64,000 nt of DNA from Prionace glauca (GCA_037974335.1 CM075760.1:34171609-34235608); one strand, 5' to 3'. Positions 1 through 10,170 are shown, numbered from the stretch's first letter. Made by a program: numbers and translations. The notes: generated by a model not told the origin, from the letters alone.

Positions 1-669
1 AGTTTATAAATAAATTCAGGCTCGACATGATGTGAACAGAGTGCAATTAAAGTTCACCAGATTGATTCCTGAAATGGTGGGTGTTTCCTGAAGCTAGGAA
101 TCTATATCAAATGGTCACAGTTACATATTCTGTGGATTAGCTATTAGGGCTAAGACGAAAATACAATTCTTCAGTCAAAAGATTGTTAAAAATCTGTGGC
201 ACACAATATCTCACAGATAATGAACACTCAGTTGTCGAGTATATTCAAGGCACTACTCGATGGATTAATGGATATTATAACGCCACGGTACAGGAATGTG
301 ATGTTCAAGTAAGAAATCAGCCACAATACTACTGGATGGGGAGCAGGTATTATTAATGTTTGTGTGGACATCCCTGCTTATTGGCAGCTTTCATCTTTTA
401 CATTTCTGAGAAAATGAGTCAGCAATTATCCATGTCTCTCTGGAGGGGTTGAGAAAGTTGAGCGCATTTTGTCTGGAACGATGACGGGAATCCACAGAAT
501 ACCTTTTAAATTACGAGCAGGGTCAAGTTATGAAATGGGTCAGAGAGAGACATGTGGAAATGCCTGACATGGTGAAGAGTACAAGAATCAGTAACCCTTG
601 CCATGTTTAGTTTTCTGTGCAGTTCTCTCAGTGTTCTTTATCATTGTGTCTGCAATCCTCCCATGTTCA
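1..669. other. No recognised feature
   Basis: This stretch lies downstream, in the minus-strand sense, of the leaderless V exon at 709-1014. I see no coding exon, RNA gene or repeat that I can name. Any D, J or C segments for that V would lie beyond the left edge of the window. Confidence 0.4.
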
Positions 670-708
670 GGTTTCTGTACAGCTCTCTCCGTGTTCTGTG
701 TCACTGTG
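670..708 (-). promoter_or_regulatory. 23-bp-spacer RSS of the leaderless V segment
   Basis: Read on the minus strand, heptamer CACAGTG (708-702) is followed by exactly 23 bases and nonamer ACAGAAACC (678-670), one base off the consensus ACAAAAACC. It abuts the end of the V coding sequence, so the V should recombine with a 12-RSS partner, as a TCR delta or alpha V does. Confidence 0.9.
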
Positions 709-1014
709 CACTGCGTCCAGTCAGTGCACAGTAATAAACAGCGGAGTCGCTCAGTTGTAGTTTGGTGATCTCTAACCGGCTGATGTTGACTGAAGAATGG
801 ATATAAACAGAAATTCTACCCCCTGCAGCGTTGTCATTATTCTCCTCTCCTGATGTGTGTGTCTGAAGCAGGTATTTCGGAGCCTGTCCTGGGGACTGAC
901 GATACCAGTGTATTGTGTACTGACAGATTCCTGAATATTCACAGGTTAGAGTAACCGTGTCACCGGCAGCAGAGGTTTGGAGAAGTGAACTTGGTGACAC
1001 AGATGAGCTGGAAT
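709..1014 (-). CDS. TCR delta-type V exon without leader: candidate NAR-TCR supporting V
   Basis: A complete, open V domain. It starts DSSSSVSP after acceptor TTCTGCAG, has C23 in VTLTCEYSG, FR2 core WYRQSPGQAPKYLL, and FR3 ending DSAVYYCALTG directly before a good 23-RSS. CDR1 holds an extra cysteine (SGICQY). Upstream on the same strand I find no ATG plus hydrophobic leader with a donor; the open frame simply runs into non-signal sequence. The acceptor is phase 1 and matches the phase-1 donor of the J segment at 4293, which joins in frame. In published shark NAR-TCR the supporting V lacks a leader and has a CDR1 cysteine, so that role is the best fit. It would form the membrane-proximal V domain of a delta-like chain on T cells. 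The alternative is an ordinary V whose leader was lost. Confidence 0.8.
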
Positions 1015-1180
1015 CTGCAGAATAAAAATAATATGTTTTTTTTAGCCACTGTTTAGCCCGGGAAAGCTTGTCAATTGGGTCTGTCTGTTGAGGCAATTTG
1101 TTTCATTGAATTTGGGGCTGGCACTTTGGCACTTCTTTCTCACACCGTCAGGGAACTGGGTGCTATTCGAGTCTCGGGTC

Positions 1181-1433
1181 ACTGACTATATAGAGTTTGC
1201 ACGTTCTCCCCGTGTCCGTGTGGGTTTCCATGGGTGCTCCGGTTTCCTTCCACATCTAAAGATGTGCAGGTTATGTTGATTCGCCATGCTAAATTGACCA
1301 TAGTCTTTTTGTGGCATTAGCAGAGTAAATGTCTGGGGTTGTGGGACTAGAACCTGCGTCGGGATGTGGACGGTAGAGATTCAATTGGCCAAATAGTCTC
1401 CTTCTGTCCTTTTGGGATTCTGTGAATTTGTTT
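1181..1433 (+). mobile_element. V-SINE copy (HE1/DANA type), 5'-truncated
   Basis: It contains the V-SINE core (gtttgcacgttctccccgtg, tgctccggtttcc, aaagatgtgcaggtta, ggccatgctaaatt-like), then a 3' end near 'ctccttctgtcc...gattctgtg'. Other copies in the window, such as 44874-45208 and 46980-47283, show the full element with its tRNA-like head. This one lacks the head and is diverged. It sits in the interval between the supporting V and the NAR-TCR J. Confidence 0.75.
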
Positions 1434-2596
1434 TAAATTGCATTGATCATTGAAACAAGCATAGCAGACCTTCAAATGTATTTCCACATTGAACTGCACT
1501 TACCTGAAGTGCACCGCAGAAGGAACGGTGCAGGCAGCAGATTCAATACTAACTTTCAAACAGTAATGGAGGAGCAAAAAAAAACTGGGACAGGACAAGA
1601 CTCCAGTGCCAAGGGACCAAAGAAGGGCGAATGGGTACATTGGCAGCACCTTCAAATAATTGTCATTATTGGAAGAATTATATATTTTGCGAAGTATGGT
1701 TCTATTTTTATTAAATATCTGCCAATACCTATGTTGGTAACACATCAGTTCAGGAAAAAAAATCATAAAAGATCACTTTTCTCCTCACTGAACCAATTGC
1801 TGCCAAGGTTTCATTGCCCAAAGGAAAATTGATCTTTTTACTGTCCCTGCACATATCGATGTTCAGCACAGGGCAGAGGTGTTTGTCCGCACCTGTTAAT
1901 CCGAGCTGACAATATATGTCTGTGGGTCGCAGACTGACCATTGGCCGTAGTTCAACGCTGCAAGCTAACTCCTGCCTGCCATAGTGCTACTTGTTTGTTT
2001 CCGCCTATTTTTCTGTTTTACTTCTATTAGAAATATTTGTAAGTTGATTTCATATTATTTCTACATCTGAGTTGTTTTCTGCCTGTTCTTAGTGGTTTCT
2101 AACCGTTATGGTTTCTAACGGTCATGAAAACTTGCCCTAATTTCTCTCAGTTGTTCAGCCAATTCAATTTCCGCAGTGGTTTTACTATTACTCACTCTGA
2201 ACTGCCTTCAGGATATGCGAGAAAATCAATCTCTTTTATCCATTAGCTGAATGTTCCCTGTCCTTTTCGAACAGAATTGTCTCTACGTTTTACATTTTAG
2301 GCTTTCCACTTATCATGAATAAGCCATTTGGTCCAGTTGGACGAAGCTTGTTCTTGTACCTCTGTTCTCCTCTCGAACACAAAATAATCATTTACATCCT
2401 GAGCTGTGTGTCTATTTATTCCTCTCTCGCGCCCATATTTTTCTAGCTGTGCCATAAATTTATCGCGCCATTTCTCCAAACAGAGATTTCCACATTCTAA
2501 AGCGTCTCCTTGTAAATATACCCGAATGTTTCTTCCTGTTCTGGTAATAATTGTTCTGGTGGCCCAAGTTCGAAACCTGCTTTGCAGCTGGTAGGA
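1434..2596. other. No recognised feature (inside the J-to-supporting-V interval)
   Basis: AT-rich sequence with only short open frames and no motif I can name. If the NAR-TCR reading is right, this is intron between the minus-strand J donor at 4292 and the supporting V acceptor at 1015. Confidence 0.4.
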
Positions 2597-2850
2597 TTTG
2601 ACTTCAATTTAAGAAAAAAACTGGGATTAAGAATCCCCTGTTGACCATGAAACCATTATCGATTGTTGGAAAATCCCATCTGATTTCCTTCCTTTAGCGA
2701 AGTAAATCTGCTGCTCTTACCTGGTCTGGCCCACACTTGACTCCAGAGACACAGCAATATGTGTGACTTCAACTGCCTTCCGAAATGGCCTAGCTAGACA
2801 TTGATTTCATGGTGATGAATAAATGCTGGCCACGAATGAATTAAACAAGC
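2597..2850 (+). repeat. Unclassified interspersed repeat
   Basis: Segments such as 'cttacctggtctggccca', 'tgactccagagacacagcaa' and the ending 'aataaatgctggcc' recur, diverged, at 26790-27060 (same strand) and in reverse at 3640-3760 and 28725-28835. No coding potential is evident. It behaves as a dispersed SINE-like or LINE-tail family, but I cannot name it. Confidence 0.6.
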
Positions 2851-3636
2851 CTCTTCCACCGGAGGATCAGTTTCTGCACATGTACCTCCTTGAAAGCATA
2901 ACAAAATGTTAAATGTTTCTATGCTGTTTTGTCATGTCTTCCCAGTCTTCGAGAAACAAATGGCAAAGCTTTTCTAAACTTTCGCTGCCCATACACATTA
3001 CTGATTACTGATTTTCTCAGGACTGTAAGAAATAAGATACATAAAAGTGGAAACATGGTAGACCAACTTGGGACCCGCTGTACAATTTAGGAAGATTAGT
3101 TCTGTTCATCTACTGTGCGCCCGATTCCCAAATCCATTCATTCTATTAGTATTCAAAAATAAAATCGATCAAACGGTTTGGCACCCGACACAACCCAATC
3201 TTTGAGGGATTGATTATGCTTCAATGAACACTATCCTATGTTTTTGAAATCGAGAAAAACATAATGCCAATGTGAGCAAGAGAATGCAATTCACGCTTTT
3301 TACAACTCTGTCAAAGCAGAAATGATTGATAATAAGAAGAAAATAAAAATCAAGTAGAATATAATTATTTTAGTCACTGATTATACACGAATGGAATGCG
3401 ACCTTCAACTATAAAATTATGTCTTGAAGCTATTTGCGTCATGTTCCCGTTTCCCTGACGCGGCTGGTATTGTACCGGCCGCTGCAATATTGGGTCACCT
3501 TTTCCAGTATATCATCCACATTTCCTGAAACAGAGAGAAATCCTGCGCGCTGTAGCTCTGCTCTCTTCCAGTGTAGGGTAGGGAGCAGACTTTGGAGTGT
3601 CTACAATATGTTTTTTACACATTCATGACACATGGG
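2851..3636. other. No recognised feature
   Basis: No exon-like open frame with Ig-fold landmarks on either strand. A faint V-like string around 3470-3540 was considered and rejected. Confidence 0.35.
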
Positions 3637-3639
3637 CGG

Positions 3640-3760
3640 CATCATTGGCTGGCTGCCCATCCCCAGTTACCCGGGGACAGTTGAGAGTCACCGACATTGC
3701 GTGGCTCTGCAATCACATGTAAATTAGGCCAGGTAATCACGACAGATTTCCTTCCTTGAA
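3640..3760 (-). repeat. Unclassified interspersed repeat, reverse copy
   Basis: Reverse-orientation, diverged copy of the family at 2597-2850 and 28725-28835. Shared landmarks are 'gcccatccccagttac', 'acagttgagagtca' and 'tggctctgcaatcacatgta'. Confidence 0.55.
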
Positions 3761-4292
3761 ACACAGTAGTGAAGCAGATGGGTTTTTTGAACAACCGAAA
3801 ATTGTTTCATGATCATAAATAGATTCTTGATTCCAGATACTTTTATTGAATTGAATTTCCACCACCTGCCCTGGCGGGGCTCCCCAGGACTTTAGCTGTG
3901 TTTTTGAATTAATAGTCCAGCAATAATTCCACTTGGCCACCACCTCCCCTAATGTACCCTCATTGAAGCCAGTATGGAGTGTGAGAGTGCAGGCTGTTGT
4001 GAGGATCACCCGATACCTTCTTTAAACCAGTAATGGTCCAAGTGGGGTCAGCTGAATTTCCTTTCCCGTAGGATACTTATCATTTGGGGTCTCACACTGC
4101 TTCAATCCGTTCTCACAGCAAACTCGAGTTCAGTTTCTTACCCTGTTCCCAAATCTGCAATTGAGAATCTTACTCTGGAAACCACCCCGCTTTTGAAGCA
4201 GATCATTAAAGTGATATTAAAAAATAAGTATAAACTGACGGTGAACTCTAACCAGGATTGTCTGTAACACAAAGGGATTTGAAGTCACTTAC
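3761..4292. other. Interval downstream of the J donor; nothing recognised
   Basis: Intron-like sequence immediately after the minus-strand J splice donor. The 90-codon minus-strand open frame here has no Ig-domain landmarks. Confidence 0.35.
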
Positions 4293-4345
4293 CGGCTGTG
4301 ACAGTCACCTCTGCCCCAGGCCCATCTGCAAATCTCCATACTCCC
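4293..4345 (-). CDS. NAR-TCR-type J segment
   Basis: On the minus strand a 53-base segment follows a heptamer and ends at a strong donor (GCCG|GTAAGTG, phase 1). Its frame reads GVWRFADGPGAEVTVTA. The DGPGAEVTV part matches the FR4 style of shark IgNAR J segments (DGAGTVLTV), in which the usual F/W of the FGxG motif is replaced by aspartate. The donor means the J is spliced onward rather than running into a C exon here, and phase 1 fits the acceptor of the leaderless V at 1014. It is too short for a normal ORF scan. The nearest partner upstream is the IgNAR-like V at 4737-5210, whose 12-RSS complements this J's 23-RSS. Confidence 0.8.
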
Positions 4346-4384
4346 CACAATGACACTGCTCTCAGTCAGCCCAATACAAGAATG
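4346..4384 (-). promoter_or_regulatory. 23-bp-spacer RSS of the J segment
   Basis: In the J sense: nonamer CATTCTTGT (4384-4376; 6 of 9 to GGTTTTTGT), 23-base spacer, heptamer CATTGTG (4352-4346; 6 of 7 to CACTGTG). The heptamer is the exact complement of the V heptamer CACAATG at 4736-4730. The 23-bp spacer is compatible under the 12/23 rule with the V's 12-bp spacer. Confidence 0.72.
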
Positions 4385-4708
4385 ACATACACCTCAAACT
4401 AACAACCAGCATTGCCGGATACTCGGCGTTTCTCCATTATTCACGAGATTGGGTCAATATGGACATCGATTGATTTTAAAAAATAATTGACTCACACTGT
4501 GCTTTGTGATTCTCTGAGCTCCTGGGAAAATGGAAGAGGAGCAGAAATTCAAGGTTATTATTAATGGAGAAAACCCTTAAAGAATGATAACTGATCGGAG
4601 GAAATTACACTGAAATTAAACCAGATTGGAGTGGGAAAAGCATCATCCCGACAGGTTAAGTAACTGAAACTGGGAATTGCTGGGAATTACTGCGTTTTTT
4701 TGTCTTTG
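4385..4708. other. V-to-J germline interval, no separate D found
   Basis: About 320 bases between the V RSS and the J RSS. One CACTGTG occurs at 4495-4501, but no nonamer sits at 12 or 23 bases on either side, so I do not call a free D segment here. Confidence 0.5.
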
Positions 4709-4736
4709 GGTATTTGTCCTTCTCCATTCCATTGTG
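4709..4736 (-). promoter_or_regulatory. 12-bp-spacer RSS of the NAR-TCR V
   Basis: On the minus strand: heptamer CACAATG (4736-4730), 12-base spacer, nonamer ACAAATACC (4717-4709), 8 of 9 to consensus. At 23 bases the nonamer would be AAGACAAAA, a poor match. V segments normally carry 23-RSS, so a 12-RSS is unexpected and suggests that a D with its 3' 12-RSS has been fused in the germline. Confidence 0.8.
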
Positions 4737-5210
4737 GTGTCCCATGTGTGTAATACCAGTACCGAGCTTTACAGTAATAGGTGGCAGTGTCTTCAACTCT
4801 CATATCCTGAATTTCCAGTGAAAATCTATTTTCTCCTTTATTCACCGACACAACAAATCTCCCTCCGTTGGAGATCTGCGCCTGCTCTGTCCCGGTCTGG
4901 GTCAGTCTGAAAAAATGACCAGTTTCCAAATCATAAACTCCATGTAAAACACAGGTAATGGTGAGAGACTGACACTCCTTCCTGGTCACCACTGTCGGAC
5001 TCTGTGTCACTGACTGACTGAACGATCCTAGAAATTAAACAAGAGAGTTTAATCGACCATTAGGGCTGAACCATACAACGGGGCCCAGACAGTGTCTATA
5101 AGGGGGCTGAACTGGGGCAGCTTTATATTCAACCCACACAATGTAGTTTAATGTGATCGGTACTCACGGGTTAAATAGACACACACAGTGAAAACAAGGA
5201 GGATTTTCAT
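4737..5210 (-). CDS. NAR-TCR V gene (IgNAR-like V with leader, probably germline VD-joined)
   Basis: Two exons. The leader at 5210-5168 reads MKILLVFTVCVYLT with donor GTGAGT. After a 140-base intron, the V exon (5027-4737) opens after TTTCTAG in matching phase 1. The mature domain contains SVTQSPTVVTRKECQSL and TITCVLHG, a short FR2 to FR3 link without a CDR2-type loop (ISNGGRFVVSVNKGENRF), then SLEIQDMRVEDTATYYC. The GGR-x-V-x-x-VN-x-G pattern and FSL-I-D-VED-T-Y-C are hallmarks of shark IgNAR V. The FR2 tryptophan is replaced (GHFFRLTQTG). An extra cysteine (KEC) lies in the A-B region, as reported for NAR-TCR V, where it may pair with a CDR1 cysteine of the supporting V. After C104 comes KARYWYYTHGT, a Tyr/Trp-rich D-like tail before the 12-RSS. 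It probably forms the outer single V domain of a three-domain delta-type chain. Confidence 0.85.
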
Positions 5211-5500
5211 CGCTCTGCTGCCTGGAACTGATGGTTTATATGATGGGAGCTGAAGACTGCAGTGCTGGACTGCTCTGGTAGACTGTATCGCAGAGATGAA
5301 TTGAAATACTTCAGATCCGGACATCTTCAAATTAGACCACGCCCACAGTTTAAAATAAAATCATGATTTGTCATGGGGACTCCAGTTCCAAACTTTCAAT
5401 CGAAATTCCAGGCAGAGGGAGCCCAAAAGCTCATTTGGTGACCGACAGTTGTTCTACTTGGTCTGGAGTACATTATTTATGGTTTTTAATTCAGGCGATG
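5211..5500 (-). promoter_or_regulatory. Upstream region of the NAR-TCR V; promoter not resolved
   Basis: This is the 5' flank of the leader. A CACGCCC (GC/CACCC-type) box at about 5338-5345 and an AT-rich TTTAAA stretch next to it are the only promoter-like marks I can see. Confidence 0.3.
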
Positions 5501-5825
5501 TCAGCAGAAATGACCAATCTCTAATTTCCCTTGATAAGGTGGAGCTGAACTGTCTTCTTGAATGGTTGCAGTCTCTGTCCTGTATGTACACCCTCAGTGC
5601 GATTAAGGAGGGAACTCTACAATATTTACCGAGACCGAGGGACAGTGAAGGATCGGAGGAAATGCCCGTGTCTGGATAATGGCAGCGTTCGCATGCCTTT
5701 CAAATTGCAACTGTTTTATGTTTGAAATGTGGCGCCTAAGGAGGCTTAGTGAGTTCTCGTCGAACACCGTACAAATGGTATACACGGCTGCCTCTGGGCA
5801 TCGATGGTGGAGGGAGTGAATAATT
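5500..5825 (-). mobile_element. Fragments of an unclassified non-LTR LINE
   Basis: The pieces 'gataaggtggagctgaactg', 'gtacaccctcagtgcgatta' and, further on, 'catcgatggtggagggagtg' match parts of the longer antisense LINE copy at 25180-25880. It is highly diverged, with no usable frame. Confidence 0.5.
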
Positions 5826-5844
5826 GTACAAGAGCTACCAGTCA

Positions 5845-6275
5845 AACATGGTTAGAGTTTAGAAGAATGAGGGAAATCTCATTGAGACGTATAAGATGAT
5901 GAATGGGTTGGATAGAATAGAGGTGGAGAGACTCTTCCCGCTCAGAAAGGACAGTAGGACTAGGGGACGCAGCCTCAAGATAAAGGGGGGGGGGCGTTTT
6001 AGAACGGAGTTGAGGAGGAACTTCTTCACTCAAAGGGTGGTGAATCTCTGGAATTCTCTGCCCGTTGAAGTGGTGGAGGCTGCCTTGGTAAATATTTTTA
6101 AGACGCGGGTTGATGGGTTTTTGATAAGAGAGAGGATTAAGGGTTATGGGGAAAGGGCGGGAAGGTGGAACTGAGCCACTACAGATCAGCCATGATCTTA
6201 TTGAATGGCGGCGCAGGCTCGAAGGGCCAGATGGCCTACTTCTGCTCCTATTTCTTATGTTCTTATGGTTGCTAT
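5845..6275 (+). mobile_element. CR1 LINE, 3'-terminal fragment
   Basis: The translation gives the end of CR1 ORF2: MNGLDRIEVERLFPLRKDS, a basic stretch, then RRNFFTQRVVNLWNSLPVEV and the C-terminus. The 3' end is the typical short repeat 'ttcttatgttcttatgg'. It is a 5'-truncated insertion downstream of the NAR-TCR promoter region. Closely similar copies lie at 47296-49290 and 51783-52130. Confidence 0.85.
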
Positions 6276-7433
6276 GGTCTGGATGAAACAACCCACAAAT
6301 TGGAATCTCATTGTGCGACATCGGAAACACCTTCTTTGTCTCAGAGAGAAGGGCAACGTCACTGGAGGCGCATCCTGCTCATTTTACTTTTATTCAGAGC
6401 AGTAAACTCAGACTACACTCCTCATGAAAGACACTGCTGGTCGGATCAAGTAGACAGGCCTACGACATAGATATTTACTTAAAGACAGCAGGATCTTTAG
6501 GGAGATTCTAACAGCTCGATTGTTGCTCGCCTTCTGGAATAGTTCAAAGTCTGAGAGGAATTCAATTCTGAGGGAACAGAAGTATCCATGAATTTCATGG
6601 TTTCCGTTTTGATTCTTCTGAAGTTTGATGAGTCGTTTAGCTCGCATTAGAATGAAGTTTTGTGTCTAACAATTGAGTGACGGTTGTATTTAGAAACTGG
6701 ATGGAACTATGCGGCCATTATAGGGAATAACAGAGGATGGATGATGACCGGAGAGACAGTAGTATCGATGGATGGACGGAGTGATGTGCGTTTTGATTGT
6801 CCATTCACTTTGATTGCAGTGAAGTTTACAGCAACGCCCAGTCGTTAAAAATTGGGTTATTGAAGGGAAAGAAGAATTGCATCGTGTTTCCAAAACATTG
6901 AGGGTGTTGGTTCAATTTGCACTTTAAGAGAAAGATATAGACTTTTTGCCTCTATTTATATGACTGTATAAATACAAAAAGTTAAATGTTTCTCCATCGA
7001 TAATCAGGCTTTGTTTGAAGTGTGTCAACCAAGAGAGGAAGAGGGTTAATGTTTCGAGTCCATATGTCCTATCTACAGCATCTGAATAAATTCGTGTAGA
7101 CCCATATGGTAAAGTTAAGTCTATTTTTGTCTTCCCAGATGCCGCCAGACCTGCGGAGCTTAGCCAACAAATTTTGTTTTGTATGTTCCTTGAACTCAAG
7201 CAGAGCTCATGGTAACTATCAAAGAGGAAACTTGTTGGATATTTGATGGAAATACATTTCCAGGGCAGGCAGAAAGAACAGTGAGTAGGGGAAATTGGGA
7301 AAGTTATTATCTATCAACACAGGCAAAATAGCCCCAATGTTCTCGATCTTTGCTGTATCATTCAATGATGCTCTGTTGAGGTGCCCCACATCTAAATATA
7401 TACATTTTTTTCTAGTTACCATTTGAAGAACTA
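6276..7433. other. No recognised feature
   Basis: Short, unsupported open frames only; no Ig-domain landmark or repeat that I can name. Confidence 0.35.
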
Positions 7434-7736
7434 TGTTATTCTGATATTGTTAAGCAAACTGCACCGTCAGTATCATGCTTCGAGCAAGAACACATGGTTT
7501 TGCCCTGTTCATACTTCACAGATATCCGCCACTCTGATCTGCTTTGGTACCGACAAAAACCGAGGAAGGAGCCGGTATTTTCAATCAAAGGGAATTCGGA
7601 TGGAAAAGCAGAGAAAGATGAACGTGTGGGAGACCGAATTTCTTCAACATTCCGAGTATCAGATCGTTTCTTCAGTTTAACCCTGATTGGTATGCAACTG
7701 AGTGAAAGTTGTGTGCATTATTTTGCGCTGAACATT
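7434..7736 (+). pseudogene. TCR V segment, broken
   Basis: A V-like open frame: VKQTAPSVS, C23 in MVLPCSYF, FR2 core LLWYRQKPRKEPVF, FR3 FFSLTLIGMQLSES. The second conserved cysteine is lost (CVHYFALN instead of YYCAL). A perfect heptamer CACAGTG follows at 7737-7743, but no convincing nonamer is found at 23 bases; at 12 bases there is ACAGGCGCC (6 of 9). No leader with a donor was found upstream, and the candidate acceptor (TTTTTTTCTAG at about 7404-7414) does not give the usual phase 1. I call it a non-functional V. Confidence 0.75.
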
Positions 7737-7743
7737 CACAGTG

Positions 7744-9037
7744 ATACAAACTGATACAGGCGCCAGGCATGAACTACCACTGGATTGCAACATTACTCGA
7801 GGGACAGGGGCTCACTGGTAAACTCTCAACCTTCATCTCTGGCAGCAGCCGAATGAGATGTCGACCGTATTCTGCTGTGTGATTCTGATCGTAAATAAAG
7901 AGTTAATCGATGTAAAAAGGCAATCCTGAATGATTGAGTTCCTGACAAAATAGGAGGAGAAAAAGGCAAGGAAAAATAAATAGAAAGAGGGAACGGCAGC
8001 GAAAGAAAAAGGAGCAAAAGGCCGTGAGACGCAAAGAGATAGCGCGGTGGCCTCAAAATTGATGCAGAGAGCTCAAGAAAGACTGTCTGAGAGTTAGATT
8101 CAGAAAAAATAGAAATGAAGAAAGTAAAAGAAGAATATAGGGAAGGGAGGGAGAGGGACAAATAGGGGGATAATAAAAGAGAGCGAGTGAGGGCCTGAGA
8201 AGAATACGCAGAGGCAAACCTGCATTTTAATATCATTTTACTGGGTTTCTGATTTCCAGTTTTGTGTGATTCATGTTTTCCCATTGTGTGATTTCGGTCT
8301 GACTCACAGGGGTTTTGTTGCTGGGTCGACATTGAGCTGTCAGCTGCCGCATTGTAGAAACTAATTGTTTAACTGTTCAGGGGGGCAATCGGTAACTGAA
8401 CAGCGAAGACAGCTAACAGGTACACATCTCTCAGATCCTGCGGTTTGAATGTGGGCAACATGTTTATTTTGGGAGAATCGGAAATTTTAGATATTTTGTG
8501 CCATGGCTCCATTACAGATTGAGTTTGTTGTTACTGGACCACAATTACCTCTCTCTCATTCTGTAGATTTCTCCCTGTCCATCAATATCTCTTCAATCTG
8601 AAATAGCATTACTTTCCTGCTGGAACAGGAGGAGTCCTTTCAGTTCCTCGAACCTGTTGTGCCATTAGATAAGAGAATTGTTCATCTGTCCATCAACTCG
8701 CTGTATTCACTGTGCCTCTAATCACTACTCAAAGTAAGTACAAGTAAGACTGGAAAGCAAGTTACCAGCAATGAGATCCCATCCAAGTGATCATTCGTTC
8801 ATTCAAAATTAAGCCCAATAAGGCTTTAGAATGAATTCCTTAAACAGACACTGACTGTAACCCAGCTGTGCGTACTTATATTCTCTGCCAGACAATTCTC
8901 CACCTATCGCTCTCAGAGAATCACTGGAGACGCAAGGGACGTTCTGAAACTGGAGGGAGGGTTTATAATGGATGAATTCAAATATCCAATTCTACTTTTA
9001 TAGAACCGATAGAGAAAATAGGATTCAGTGTCTTTGA
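7744..9037. other. No gene; purine-rich tract inside
   Basis: From about 7940 to 8210 the plus strand is strongly purine-rich (runs of A and G with few pyrimidines). This produces a spurious Ser/Leu-rich frame on the other strand. Nothing else is recognised. Confidence 0.45.
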
Positions 9038-10170
9038 TTTGATTTGATTTGATTTATCATTGTCGTATGTATGAACATACAGTGAAAAGTGTTGTTTTTG
9101 GCACGATTCAGAGATGGAAATGAGAGAGTGCAGAATGTAGTGCTACAGTCAAATCTACGGTGCAGAACTTAGTGCAAGGTAGGTCCATTAAAAAGTCTGA
9201 TGGTAGAAGATGTTCTTGAGTCGGTTGGTGCGTGACCACAGACCTTTGTATCTTCTTCCTGATGCAAGAAGGTGGAAGAGAGAACGGTGCGTGGCTCCTT
9301 AATCCTGCTGGCTGTTTTGTCGAGGCAGCGGGAAGTGTCGACAAAGACAATGGATGGGAGGGTGGTTTGCCTGATGGATTGGGCAAAAATCATGACCTTT
9401 TGTAATTTCTTGAGTATGGGCAGAGCCATTCTAAGCCATAATAAAACCAGAAAGAATGCTTTCTGTGATGCACCTGTCAAAGTTGGTGAGAGACATAGCT
9501 GACATGCCAAATTTCCTTCGTCTTCTGGGAAAGTAGGTGGGCTTTCTTCACTATAATGTCGGTGTGGGGATACTAAGACAGGTTGTTGGTGATCTCAAAA
9601 CCTAAGAACTGGAAGCTTTAGGCCATTTCTATTTCGTTCCTGTTAATGTAGACAGGGGCAAGTCTCCACCACGCTACTGAAATCGATTAATAATCTCGTT
9701 CATTTTGCCAACATTGAGGGAGAGATTATTGTTGTCACACCAGTTCACCGGATTCTCTATCTCATCCCTGTACTCCGTCTGGTCATTGTTTGAGATCCGG
9801 CCCACTACGGTAGTGTCGTCAGCAAACTGGAAAATCAAGTTGGAGAAGAATGATCCCACACAGTTATATGTGTATAATGAGTACAGTAGGGGGCTGTGAA
9901 CACAGCCTTGTGGGGCATTGGTGTTGAGGATAGTCACGAAGGAGGTGTTGTTGCTAATCCTTCCTCTGGGTTCGGAAGTTCAGGATCGAGTCGCAGAGGT
10001 TCAGGCTACGGAGTTTGGAGATGAGTTTCGTCGGGCTAATGGTGTTGAAGTCTGAGCTGTAGTCAACAAATGGGAGTCTGACATATATGTTCTTGTTATC
10101 TCGGTGTTCCAGGGTTGAGTTCGGAGCCAAGTAGATGGCATCTATTGTGGACCTGTTTAGGTGGTAGGCG
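9038..10170 (-). mobile_element. L2-clade LINE, 5'-truncated, antisense
   Basis: The element reads on the minus strand and ends in a (AAATC)n-type tail, seen as gatttgatttgatttgattt at 9038-9057. Its frames give RT motifs APQGCVHSPLLYSLY and FQFADDTTVVGRISNNDQTEY (9674-9937, FADD being the catalytic pair). A C-terminal region equivalent to the L2 'LPSGRRYR' stretch is decayed at about 9230-9330. Frames are broken. The truncated 5' end at about 10170 abuts the V exon that follows, separating it from any leader. A shorter relative of the 3' end lies at 28870-29110. Confidence 0.82.

Noticed and set aside
3434-3628. Frame with YRPLQYWVTF as a V relic
   Set aside because: Only a vague FR2 resemblance; no C23, no YYC, no RSS.
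4495-4501. CACTGTG heptamer between the NAR-TCR V and J as a possible D segment
   Set aside because: No nonamer at 12 or 23 bases on either side and no second heptamer framing a short coding piece.
7826-8332. 168-codon Ser/Leu-rich minus-strand frame
   Set aside because: Antisense of a purine-rich tract; low complexity, no landmarks.
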